Assembly (NCBI GenBank): GCA_003427395.1
Contig: BFEA01000081.1
Coordinates: 696,459 to 719,313 of the forward strand
DNA length: 22,855 bases
Reading direction: 5' to 3'
Source: Chara braunii
Lineage: Eukaryota; Streptophyta; Charophyceae; Charales; Characeae
The notes beneath the pieces are model-generated. The model saw nothing but the letters and a program-made list of their open reading frames with translations. It searched no databases and was not told the DNA's origin. Both the position numbers and the translations under genes were made by a program. Of the stretch, positions 8,807-18,233 are shown piece by piece (within the stretch, counting starts at the first letter, position 1; each line of letters starts with the position of its first letter).

Positions 8807-10132
8807 ATGTCTTTTCAAAGGTCGAGTCATTTTCCTCACCTTGATTTGGTGAGAGGACCCTCTGATCGCAGTCCTTCGCCTCCTCGGTCCTCAAATCAAG
8901 GTCGCCCAACCAGCATCGTTGTTCCCCCAGTCAGAAGTCAGCGTCCCTATCCGGTCAGTCTCTCCTGTTAGTCCACCCCGTCTTGGTAAGTCGCCTACCG
9001 CTCCCCCACCCGCCTCACCATGAACCCATCTGCATGCAGAATCGGAGACTTACCACCCCCACTGCCGAACCCAGCTAGCTGCCAACCCTCAACACCACCA
9101 CGCCCCAACTGCCTCCCCATCCGCGTCTTGCTCTTTCCATTCACTATATTCTCACAGCTCACCACTCTTCGACCCCTTCCTTCGTTCATTCTTTCCTAAT
9201 CTTACACTCCAATCCCAAGAACCTGTTCCAGACGCCCAATTAGTAACCATCTTCTCTTCACTCATCACCCCACTCCGCTCTTCTATAACCCTGTCCCCGA
9301 TATCTGCAGATGAGAACATACAACGCATCTTCGTTATTGATCCCCCATCATCTTCGTTACTCCCTTTTCGCTTCTTCTGTCGCCCTCTCATCATCCCTCA
9401 TACTATAACTTCTTTGCAATTCACCTTCGTGGAAAGCAGGTTTGGCTCCAACCTTGTCACCTCCGATCTCCTTAAATTTTTCGAGGAAGCCGCCTTTTGC
9501 ACCTTCCAGAATGACGCTCAGTTCTTCTTTTTCCTCAAACGAGATAACACAATGGAACCGCTCTCTCATTCTTTTTACTCAAACCTTCTTCTCTCTCTAA
9601 TGTTAGTCAGAAACCACACTCTCAGTTCCCTCATCCCCCTGGAGCAAGCAAAAGCGAGTGCAGATCTGGCGGACTACAAGGTGCAGCACGACCACGACCT
9701 GCACATTCCCTTGTACTGCTTCTCCTTATGTCTGGCGTCAGCAAGGAAGGACTTATCGAAAATTTGGGTTAATGGCGGCCTCCTCAGCATAGTAGCGGAG
9801 AATATTCCCTCCATCGGGAGACTACCAAGCTTTATCTTTCCTCTGGCGTTCTTTTTCAAGGGCTTCTTTAAACAGCTTGCCAGGAATGATATCTCCCACC
9901 TCCTTCTTCACCAAGTCATCCAATTGGGGTCTGGACCTTGGTTAAGAGCGCTGAGCCTCAAGGACCGGGCCTGCGGATCACCAATCAAGTACCAATTTGC
10001 GCCTCACTTTCCAAGAAAAGTTATCCGTCGCAACCTGCACTTCCGCGCCTCATCTTAAAACTCCAAGAAGCAACCCACGTTTTCACTTTCATCGATTACG
10101 AAGATCAGGATGTCGCGGAGGAGGAAGGATGA
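8807..10132 (+). CDS. Cassette copy 2, ORF A: long unrecognised protein with a conserved -1 frame change
   Basis: The core is certain from 9217 to 10132. The frame beginning QEPVPDAQLV is open to TAA at 10056-10058 and aligns with copy 1 throughout, including FVESRFGSN, SHSFYSNLL, LHIPLYCFSLCLA, WVNGGLL and FFKGFFKQL. After FAPHFPR (to about 10018) the similarity moves to the -1 frame as PALPRLIL...FTFIDYEDQDVAEEEG, ending at TGA 10130-10132. The 5' part is less sure. ATG 8807 opens a Ser/Arg/Pro-rich frame (RGPSDRSPSPP) that must shift once near 8945 to join the frame with SPVSPPRLGKSPT. An in-frame TGA at 9021-9023 would be removed if 8986-9039 (GTAAGT...GCAG, 54 nt) is an intron. The protein has Pro-rich N-terminal and hydrophobic central segments. 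No domain is recognised; a gag- or capsid-like role is only a guess. Confidence 0.6.
8986..9039 (+). other. Candidate 54-nt intron in ORF A copy 2
   Basis: Donor GTAAGT and acceptor TGCATGCAG, with CTCAC upstream as a possible branch point. Splicing is phase 1, keeps the flanking frame and removes the TGA at 9021-9023. Against it, copy 1 shows no equivalent splice sites at the matching place. Confidence 0.3.
10010..10043 (+). other. Conserved -1 frame junction in ORF A
   Basis: Upstream homology ends in one frame at APxxPR and downstream homology begins in the -1 frame at PRL. Copy 1 makes the same switch at about 6665-6630, with a spacer differing by exactly 3 nt. No canonical X-XXY-YYZ slippery heptamer and no GT-AG pair confined to the interval is visible. 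Confidence 0.6.
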
Positions 10133-10478
10133 CGACGCTTCCACTGCAAGAAGAAGAGCTCACCGTAGATCCTCCGATTGTGCCTCTGAATCTGACTCTC
10201 CCCCTCCCAAGAGGCCCATACCCGTCCAACAACTTCTTCCAGTTCCCCAAACCCCCCAGTCTCGCGCCACCGATCCTCCTTTCACCCCCCACAACCCTCC
10301 CACTCAGAAGGTACCCAGACCATGGAGAACCCCGCGTATCTTTAGAGGACTAGACTACATTTCCCTCCTCTGTGTCATTCTCCTCTTCCTTCTCGTCCTC
10401 TTCATCTACTTCCTTCTCCTCTTCCGCTCGTCTTTTCCCTCAACCCTCCTACCCCCAATCCCAACTAATAGATATTAG
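10110..10478 (+). CDS. Cassette copy 2, ORF B: basic tail-anchored membrane protein, unrecognised
   Basis: 122 residues from ATG 10110-10112 to TAG 10476-10478. Residues 1-20 are strongly basic (MSRRRKDDDASTARRRAHRR). Residues 21-34 are Ser/Asp-rich and 35-75 Pro-rich. Residues 84-105 (ISLLCVILLFLLVLFIYFLL) form one predicted transmembrane segment, followed by a short polar tail. This is the layout of a tail-anchored or type II membrane protein with a nucleic-acid- or phosphate-binding head; that role is inference. The start overlaps the ORF A stop by 23 nt and lies in the original ORF A frame, so it could be reached by coupled re-initiation. The same overlap and composition occur in copy 1. 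The frame is intact. I recognise no family. Confidence 0.6.
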   Translation: MSRRRKDDDASTARRRAHRRSSDCASESDSPPPKRPIPVQQLLPVPQTPQSRATDPPFTPHNPPTQKVPRPWRTPRIFRGLDYISLLCVILLFLLVLFIYFLLLFRSSFPSTLLPPIPTNRY

Positions 10479-10663
10479 TATAAAAGACTGTTATCAGGAC
10501 AACTGTTGAGCGTGTTTTGTTTCCAAACGGACCTTATGATACGAATGATTAAGACCTAGGTGCTACTTAGCAAATGAAGCATATCATCAGGTCAGAAGGG
10601 ATTAAAAGAAAAAGTCCGGATGAAGGACGACTGATTACTAAAGAAAGGGCGCTTGCCCCCATG
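10479..10663. other. Intergenic, no gene seen
   Basis: AT-rich sequence between ORF B and the first higher-order repeat leader. It could hold the cassette 3' end; no clear polyadenylation signal is picked out. Confidence 0.4.
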
Positions 10664-10790
10664 TGGATTGTATATTCTTTGTACCTAGTTATCTTGCTCT
10701 GATTCTCACACTTGTGCATTGCTTATTTAAAAAAAAAAAAAAAAAGATTAGAAGAAAGCTATATAAACACTCCTCGGTCAACCTATTAAC
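10664..10790. repeat. Higher-order repeat leader, unit 1 (uninterrupted)
   Basis: GGATTGTATATTCTTTGTACC joins directly to ATCTTGCTCTGATTCTCACA and CTTGTGCATTGCTTATTT, then A17 (10729-10745), then a GAAGAAAGCTATATAAACAC-like segment. Because the two halves are contiguous here, this is the empty site for the insertion seen in unit 2. Confidence 0.8.
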
Positions 10791-11100
10791 TTTAAAAATC
10801 AGCCAATCCAACCAATTGCCTTATTAATCGAGTAATCGGTCGAGTAATCAAGTAATAGATATTCATTTAAACGATCAATCAACTAACTAAGCGACCAATC
10901 GACCAATCAGGTGATCGGCCAACCTATCAAACGATCGGTTGACAAGTCAAGGAATCGGTCAACCAATCATATGATTGGTCTACCAATCCAATGACCAGCC
11001 GGGTAAACGACTCAACGATCAATTGATCCATCAAGCGTTCAGCGTCAGGCCAAACAAACCAATCGATCGATCGATCGATCCGATCCACCGATCAACTATG
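10790..11100. repeat. Degenerate 20-bp satellite array, unit 1
   Basis: Diverged copies of GATCGGTCGACCAATCAAGT. The array ends in GATCGATCGATCGATC and CGATCCACCGATCAAC, a terminus shared with the other arrays. Confidence 0.8.
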
Positions 11101-11396
11101 AATCCCCCTGGGCGGCGGACAACCGCGGCCAAGTTCGCGGACGCGGACTAGGCCTCGAGCCGAAGGACGTGTCCGCGCGGACGCGCGGCTTTGAAGCCAT
11201 TTGACGGTCGAAGGGGAGTGACTTTCAAAATTCGGGAGATGCCACGTGGCGGCGCATCCCCGGCCCCACCCCTCCACACAAAAAAAAAAACGAAAAAGAT
11301 GAACTTTTGGTTGGGGGGGACCGGGGGTATGGGCGAAATCGAACGAAATTGAAAAAAAACAAACGCGTTTTTTTTTTTTTTTTTTTTTTTTTTTTT
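11100..11396. other. GC-rich segment running into poly-T at the gap
   Basis: GC-rich palindromic sequence (11108-11200, many CGCG and GCGG steps), then A/G-rich sequence, then a T run (11368-11396) that abuts the gap. No gene supported. Confidence 0.5.
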
Positions 11397-12159
11397 NNNN
11401 NNNNNNNNNNNNNNNNNNNNNNNNNNNNNNNNNNNNNNNNNNNNNNNNNNNNNNNNNNNNNNNNNNNNNNNNNNNNNNNNNNNNNNNNNNNNNNNNNNNN
11501 NNNNNNNNNNNNNNNNNNNNNNNNNNNNNNNNNNNNNNNNNNNNNNNNNNNNNNNNNNNNNNNNNNNNNNNNNNNNNNNNNNNNNNNNNNNNNNNNNNNN
11601 NNNNNNNNNNNNNNNNNNNNNNNNNNNNNNNNNNNNNNNNNNNNNNNNNNNNNNNNNNNNNNNNNNNNNNNNNNNNNNNNNNNNNNNNNNNNNNNNNNNN
11701 NNNNNNNNNNNNNNNNNNNNNNNNNNNNNNNNNNNNNNNNNNNNNNNNNNNNNNNNNNNNNNNNNNNNNNNNNNNNNNNNNNNNNNNNNNNNNNNNNNNN
11801 NNNNNNNNNNNNNNNNNNNNNNNNNNNNNNNNNNNNNNNNNNNNNNNNNNNNNNNNNNNNNNNNNNNNNNNNNNNNNNNNNNNNNNNNNNNNNNNNNNNN
11901 NNNNNNNNNNNNNNNNNNNNNNNNNNNNNNNNNNNNNNNNNNNNNNNNNNNNNNNNNNNNNNNNNNNNNNNNNNNNNNNNNNNNNNNNNNNNNNNNNNNN
12001 NNNNNNNNNNNNNNNNNNNNNNNNNNNNNNNNNNNNNNNNNNNNNNNNNNNNNNNNNNNNNNNNNNNNNNNNNNNNNNNNNNNNNNNNNNNNNNNNNNNN
12101 NNNNNNNNNNNNNNNNNNNNNNNNNNNNNNNNNNNNNNNNNNNNNNNNNNNNNNNNNNN
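11397..12159. other. Assembly gap (763 N)
   Basis: Run of N flanked by a poly-T tract on the left and a GC-rich minisatellite on the right. Open frames drawn across it are artefacts. Whether 763 is a measured or estimated size cannot be told. Confidence 1.
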
Positions 12160-12273
12160 GCAGCTCCGCGCAGCTCCCGCGCAGCCCCCCGCAGCTCCCC
12201 GCAGCTCCCCGCAGCGCCGCGCGGCTCCTCACAGCTCCCGCGCACGCGTGCACACACACACACACACACACAC

Positions 12274-12333
<60 letters not shown>

Positions 12334-12415
12334 TGCGCGCGTGCAGCTCCGCGCAGCTCCCACGCAACCCCGCGCAGCTCCCCTCAGCGCCGCGCAGCTC
12401 CACGCAGCTCCCGCG

Positions 12416-12468
<53 letters not shown>

Positions 12469-12484
12469 ATACACACTCACACAC
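12160..12484. repeat. Compound GC minisatellite / (AC)n / (TC)n block, duplicated
   Basis: A ~10-bp unit close to CCGCAGCTCC (12160-12240) is followed by GCGCACGCG, (CA)n and (TC)n (to about 12333). A second CAGCTCC cluster (12343-12412) is followed by a longer alternating purine-pyrimidine tract, GCGCACGCGCGCACACAC to 12484. The order is therefore repeated once. Confidence 0.9.
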
Positions 12485-12984
12485 AATCAATCAATCAATC
12501 AAACCTTTTTTTTCAAGTTTTTTGTTTATTTATTTTCAAATGTTGCATTTTTATTTTTCTAAAACACCTCATACCCCTGCAAAAAACAGAAATTTATTTC
12601 TAAAAAATACAGGTGAACTCAGAGACCATATATCTGATGATAAAAAATGAAAAAAAAAAATTCGAGCTTCTCTTTATATATATATATATTTTTCTTCTTT
12701 AAATTGAATTTAGTTTTTGATTTTTTAAAAATCCTAAACAAAGTCGGATTCCAAAAAACAAAAAAGGGGTTGTAGGGCTTAAAATTCCCTACAAGCCCAT
12801 ATTTGTTTTTTTATTTTTGGCCTATTATTTAATTCAGAAAAAAATGGTAAAATTGTGTCTGCGGCGAGGACCCGGTGGGCCGCCGAGGCGGCCGTGAATA
12901 CATCCGGCCTCCGAGCTCGGCCCCGAGGAAGCGTCCGTGGGTGTTTCATAGCCGATCAACCACTTCATCTAGCAAGAAAATAAT
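12485..12984. other. AT-rich spacer with a short GC island
   Basis: Starts with (AATC)n, then T/A homopolymers and (TA)n near 12676. At 12858-12945 a GC island includes the palindrome GGCCGCC-GA-GGCGGCC (12878-12893). No coding gene recognised. Confidence 0.5.
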
Positions 12985-13190
12985 GGAGCCCCTATTTAGA
13001 TTGTTTTATTTTTTTACGACCTCACATCTTTCAGTCATCTTGCTCTGTTCTCACATTTGTGCATTGCTCGTTTTCAAAAAAAAAAAAAAAAAAAAAAAGA
13101 TTCTGAAGAGATTATTATAATAATAAAAGAAGCAGCAACGAGGAAGGAAGTTGAAGGAAGCTATACAAACCTTCCTAGCCCAACCTACTA
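12985..13190. repeat. Higher-order repeat leader, unit 2
   Basis: TCATCTTGCTCTGTTCTCAC and TTTGTGCATTGCTCG, then A23 (13076-13098), then GAAGCAGCAACGAGGAAGGAA and AGCTATACAAACCTTCCTAG, passing into the satellite. Confidence 0.85.
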
Positions 13191-13500
13191 ATTTTCAAAT
13201 CAGCCAAATGACCAATTAAGTAATTGATCCAGTAATTCAGTGATCGGCGATCATTCAAGCGACCATTCAACCAACCAAGTCATCGATTGACCAATCAGGT
13301 AATCGACCAACCAATAAAGCAATCGGTCGACCGGTCAAGTGATCGGTCGACCAATCATTTGTTTAGTCCACCAATCATTTGATTGGCCGAACAATTAGGT
13401 GATCAACCACACAAACGACTGATCGATCAATCGATCAATCAAACATTTAATGTCAGACCGGTGAAACCAATCGATTGATTCGACCCACTGATCAACCCTT
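13190..13500. repeat. Degenerate 20-bp satellite array, unit 2
   Basis: Same 20-bp unit, with the shared terminus GATCGATCAATCGATCAATC and CCACTGATCAACCCTTC. Confidence 0.85.
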
Positions 13501-13572
13501 CCACCTTGCAAGCAAATAATTAGCCCCCTTTTGGATTGTATATTCTTCATACCTATGTTTTCGCATCTTCTT

Positions 13573-14094
13573 CAACAGAAAAATTTCCACGAATAAAATA
13601 ATCATTCTTTAGTAAAATTACATTCTAAATTTGAAATTTTCATTCCATCTTATTAAATATCATTCCAATTTTAAAATTTTCTGTCTTACTTGAAAACTTT
13701 CCTTCCAAGAATTTGGTATCCCTTCTTATTTCAACTGCATGCTAGAGATGAAATGAATGTTGGGATAAGTTCATGAAATATTCTAATTGGATTGTCATTC
13801 TAAGTAAAAATTTTCAGTCATAAATAGGTTAATCCAATCTAAATTAGAAGATATTTGTTGTAATAGAATGAAAGTTTAATTAAAACACTTCATAAACTCA
13901 TTCATACTTTCATTCCATCTTGAACAAATAGATGTAGTTGGAAGAGAAAACTCATACTTAGACGAGAATTTATCAAATAAAACTGTAAATTTTAGAACTG
14001 GACGATTATTGGAATGATAATTTATAAATATGAAGGATATTTTTTTAATGGAATGTTTTTTCAACTTTTATTTATCGTATGAATTTTTTTGTTG
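13573..14094. mobile_element. MITE-like TIR element, copy 2, inserted in a repeat leader
   Basis: The left end CAACAGAAAAATTTCCACGA and the inverted right end CAACAAAAAAATTCATACGA pair as terminal inverted repeats. Looser inverted similarity continues inward, for example TATCATTCCAAT in both arms. The element separates GGATTGTATATTCTTCATAC (13528) from TCATCTTGCTCTGTTCTCAC (14099), which are contiguous in unit 1. The flanks GCATCTTCTT and GTCATCTTGCT may be a worn target-site duplication. It has no coding capacity, and aligns with 4018-4513. Confidence 0.75.
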
Positions 14095-14255
14095 TTTGTC
14101 ATCTTGCTCTGTTCTCACACTTGTGCATTGCTTGTTAAAAAAAAAAAAAAAAAAAAAAAAGTCAGAAGAGATAATAATAATAACAAAGGAAGCAGAAGCC
14201 AGGAAGGAAGGAGAAGAAAGTTTTACAAACCTACTACTAGGCTACTAGGCCAACC
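14095..14255. repeat. Higher-order repeat leader, unit 3
   Basis: TCATCTTGCTCTGTTCTCAC and ACTTGTGCATTGCTTGTT, A24 (14137-14160), then AGATAATAATAATAACAAAG and GAAGCAGAAGCCAGGAAGGA, passing into the satellite. Confidence 0.9.
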
Positions 14256-14704
14256 TTCAAATCAAACACCTCAACCAATCGTCCGACCAATCGAACGATT
14301 AATCGAATGATCGGTCGACCAATCAAGTGATAGAAAAACCAATAAAGCATTCGATCGCTATCAAATGATCGACCAACCAATCAAGTGATCGGTCGACAAG
14401 TCAAGTGCTCGGTCGACCAGCCATATGACTTATCGACCAATCATACAATTAGTCGACCAATCTACCGATTGGTCGAACAAACATCTCATCGATCGATCGA
14501 TCAATCAAAGCTCGGGCAAAACAACACGCCGTACAAACCAGCTAAGCTGAGCTAACTAATCGAACCATTCGATCCAACGATCAACCCTTCATAACAAACA
14601 ACAATGAATCCATCCAATAAACTATTATTCTCCTTTTTCAATCTTCTCTCTATAGAAACTTAACATTTACCCACCAATAAATCAACGGGTAAATAACATA
14701 TCTT

Positions 14705-14750
<46 letters not shown>

Positions 14751-15250
14751 CAATCAATCAATCAGTCAATCAATCAATCAATTGATCAATCAATCAATCT
14801 TGTGATCGATCAACTAATCAAGTGATCAACCAGTCATCAAATTGACCACTCAATCAAACAATTAGGCGCCGAATAACTAATCGATCGACCAATATAATGA
14901 TTCGACCGCCCAACCAAGGATCGACCGACTTAAACAACACGATCGATCGACCAACCAACGGATACGTCGACCAATCACGTGATCCATCAACTAATTAAAC
15001 GACCAATCAAGTATTCAATCAAGTAATAGATCGACCGATCAAGTGATTGACCAACCAATCAAGTGATCAGTCGACTAGTCAAGTGATTAGTTGACCAATC
15101 ATATGATGGATCGACCAAACCATGTGATCGGCCGACCAATCAAGCGATCAGTTGGTCAAACAACTGACTAATTAATCGACCAATCAACCAACCAGCCAAA
15201 CGACGGGCCGATCGATTGATCGATCTATTCGATCCACCAACCAGCCCCTC
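14255..15250. repeat. 20-bp satellite arrays with (ATCA)n expansion, unit 3
   Basis: Two sub-arrays of the 20-bp unit are separated by unique sequence (14590-14700), which includes CCCACCAATAAATCAACGGG, shared with unit 4. An (ATCA)n tract spans about 14705-14800. Confidence 0.9.
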
Positions 15251-15342
15251 CTCCTACCGAACAAACAACGAATGACTCACTCCAAATAATCACTACATTC
15301 ACAACCTCCTTCAAAAATCCTTCGTTCCTAAGTTTTGTATTT

Positions 15343-15490
15343 TCTTAGTCATCTTGCTTTGTTTTCAAACTTCTACATTGCTTGTTTAAAAAAAAAAAAA
15401 AAAAAAAAAGATAATAATAATAACAAAGGAAGCAGAAGTCAGGAAGGAAGAATAAGAAAGCTTTACAAACCTACTAGGCCAACCTTCAAA
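15343..15490. repeat. Higher-order repeat leader, unit 4
   Basis: TCATCTTGCTTTGTTTTCAA, CTACATTGCTTGTTT and A22 (15388-15409), then AATAATAACAAAGGAAGCAG. It lies about 1,250 bp after the unit 3 leader; the two units align across their length. Confidence 0.9.
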
Positions 15491-16620
15491 TCAGACACTT
15501 CAACCAATCACCCGACCAATCGAACAGTCCATCGAGTAATCGGTTGACCAATCAAGTGATAGCAAAATCAATAACGCAATCGATCGATCAATCAAGTGAT
15601 CGGTCAACCAATCAAGTGATCGGTCGACAAGTCAAATGATCGGTCAACCAACCATATGACTGATCCACCAATCATATGATCGGTCGACCAATCTAATGAT
15701 TAGTCGAACAAACAACTCATCGATCGACCGATCAATCAAAGCTCGGGCAAAGCAACAGGCCGTACAAACCAGATGACTGATCAAAACATTCGATCCAACG
15801 ATCAACCCCTTCATAACAAACAACAATGAATCCGTACAATAAACTACCATTCTCCTTTCCCAATCTTCTTTCTTTAGAAACTTCACATTCACCCACCAAT
15901 AAATCAACGGGTAAATAGCCTATCCAATCAATCAATTAATCAATCTCGCGATCGATCAACTAATCTAGTGATCAACCAGTCATCAAATTGATCACCTAAT
16001 CAAGCGATCGGACGCCGACTAACTAATCGATCGACCAATTTAATAATTCGACCGCCCAACCAAGGATCGGTTGACTTAAACAACACGATCGATAGACCAA
16101 CTAACTGACACTTTGACCAATTACGTGATCCATCCACTAATCAAATGACCAATCCAGTATTCAATCAAGTGACTGATCGACCAATCAAGTGATTGGCCAA
16201 CCAATCAAGTGATCAGTCAACTAGTCAAGTGATCAGTCGACCAATAATATGATTGGTCGACCAAATCATGTGATCGGCTGACCAATCAAAGTGATCAGCC
16301 GGTCAAACGACTGACCCTCACCAATAAATCAACGGATTGATAACTTGTTCAATCAATCAATTAACCTAATCAATATCTCGATCGATCAACCAATCAAGCG
16401 ATTGGTTGAACAGTCTAGTAATCAATCAAACAATCAGGCCTCCAACCAAGTAATCAGCAAACCAATTTTGACAATTTCATTCCCCAACATATTGAGCGGC
16501 TGGCCTAATAGGGTGATCGATCGACCATCGAGTAACTTGTCGACCAATCACGCGATCACTTGACCCATCAATAATTAGGTTAATTAAATCAAGTGATCGC
16601 TCCAAACGCTCATAATAGAG
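15490..16620. repeat. 20-bp satellite arrays, unit 4
   Basis: Clearest stretch at 15598-15718: six consecutive 20-mers starting GATCGGTCRACCAAYCAWRT without indels. CCCACCAATAAATCAACGGG recurs, and AATAAATCAACGG appears again at 16324, marking a partial further unit. Confidence 0.9.
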
Positions 16621-17364
16621 GAGCTATCACCTAAGTCAAAAATAAAAATAAAAAACCCAAGCAATTGACAAACGAAGCCTGACCTACTCAAAGCCAACAT
16701 AATACTCATTCAACCAGTCGATTGCAACTAATCATATTTTCGTCATCCAGTCGATTCAACACTTCTCCACTCGCAATAAAAGGGGGGAGCACAATGAAAA
16801 GTATCACTCAAATCTTATCATAAAGCAGAAAAAACCTTGATAAACCAATACCTCTTATTAGTTCTTGCAATCCAACCATCTCATTATACGTCTTCTGATT
16901 TAAAAAAAAGAAAAGAAAAAAATGGAAGGAATTAACAACAAATATATAACTCCCTTCTCGCAGCTTTGCTTACACTTGTTTGCTGTGCTTTTGCAGGATC
17001 AAGTCATGGAACAATTCCTCCAAATTTTCCTCGACCGTACTACCTCTCTCCCACACAGACTTCTCCTTCCACCCTCCTCAACCACTCACGCAAAACCTTC
17101 TTTCCCACTTCCATAATGATGTCCCTATTTTTTACCCTTCCCCTTCTGCTTTTTGCACCCCCATTCTTCTTTTGCGTTTTTCTTTTTGAGAGAATCCTAA
17201 ACAAATCCGACATCCTCAGTCCTTTCGTTTTATAAAAGGCAAAAATGAATGAAAAAAAAAAAAGGTGGGGGGGGAGGAGGGGAAGAAAAAAAAAGAAACC
17301 ACAGTGAGTTGTTAAAAAAAAAAAGGGAAGAGAAGAGGGGGAATATCGAAACTAATTTCATCCA
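16620..17364. other. Low-complexity transition upstream of the DIRS gag-like region
   Basis: Contains short open frames (16922-17240, one with a hydrophobic stretch), a purine-rich tract at 17248-17330, and acceptor-like TTTTGCAG (16991) and TCTGTGCAG (17369). It may include the 5' part of the DIRS element; no terminal repeat could be identified by eye. Confidence 0.4.
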
Positions 17365-18233
17365 ATGTCTGTGCAGATGGATCCTTGGCTCAACACTTTC
17401 CTCGCCACTTCCGGTCCGCAATCTGTTATTGGAGCAGAAATTTTCGTCATTGTCCCTATCCTACCACCTGCTTTCACACCAGCAAAAATCATGGACTGTG
17501 TCAACCCGCTTTCTCCCAACCTCAATGAACTACTTTTCAACGTCCAACTACTCTACACTCAAGAATTACACATGGTGCATGTTCATGCTATCAAACTAAA
17601 GAATCCCCTACCTCCGCCCCCCTCTCAACCTGTACCACCAAGCACCCCACGCTCCCTACCCTTCAGTCCCTCACATCACCACTCCCTTCCCGATATCCCA
17701 TCTTCCTCCTCTACTCAAATTCCCCAAGCCACCATTGAAGCCTTTCAACAACCTAAGGAACAAATGGCTGCCAAGATGAAGGAAAGTTGACTCTCCATCG
17801 AGCAGTTGAAGAACCATCTCATTGAGAGACAAGAGGAGAATTCAAGCCTCAACCAACTCCACCAGAAACTTTAATCTGAGATGAACGGGATCCAATGGGA
17901 ACTGAACGGAAAGTCGCAACGTGCTTACAACGAGCTCACCGCATGGAAGGTACCGTTCACATCCCCCTGCTACTACTCGCAGATCGATGCTTACATTCGT
18001 TTCCTCGTAATCAATATAATTACTCATATTATCCGATTGGCAAAGCTTTCGCTGCAGACTTTTGCGCAAAAGTGGCCTCAGTAGCCAGAAACTGTGTTGA
18101 ACCTCTCATCACGAAGCCTGTAAAGAAGATACTAAACAAGTCATTGAGACAAACTATGGATAAGGTCATCCCTATCGTCAAGGCTGAATATAACTATTGC
18201 ATCAGCCTCGTTAAACGTGACGCTCACAGGTAA
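17365..18233 (+). pseudogene. Gag-like first ORF of the DIRS-type element, broken
   Basis: Frame from ATG 17365 (second ATG at 17377, MDPWLNTFLATS): an N-terminal globular-looking part, a Pro/Ser-rich linker (PLPPPPSQPVPPSTPRS), then a coiled-coil-like stretch (IEAFQQPKEQ...IEQLKNHLIERQEEN...LNQLHQKL). TGA at 17788-17790 and TAA at 17872-17874 interrupt it in frame. Similarity in composition then suggests a shift near 18000 into the frame reading YYPIGKAFAADFCAKVA...KPVKKILNKS, which ends at 18233. The gag assignment rests on position just upstream of DIRS-type pol and on the coiled-coil and basic make-up. No domain match can be claimed by eye. It is not visibly related to ORF A. Confidence 0.45.

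Noticed and set aside
9414-9416. TTG at 9414 as the start of ORF A
   Set aside because: Homology to copy 1 continues upstream in the same frame to about 9217, so this is an internal codon.
11148-12650. Long open frames across the N gap on both strands
   Set aside because: They exist only because unknown bases are not read as stops; the flanks are simple repeats.
14255-16620. CRISPR-like array
   Set aside because: The 20-bp units are contiguous and degenerate, with no unique spacers; this is a eukaryotic satellite.
17365-18233. Relationship between the DIRS gag-like ORF and ORF A of the cassettes
   Set aside because: I compared the translations by eye and found no shared block, so I do not place the cassettes in this DIRS element.
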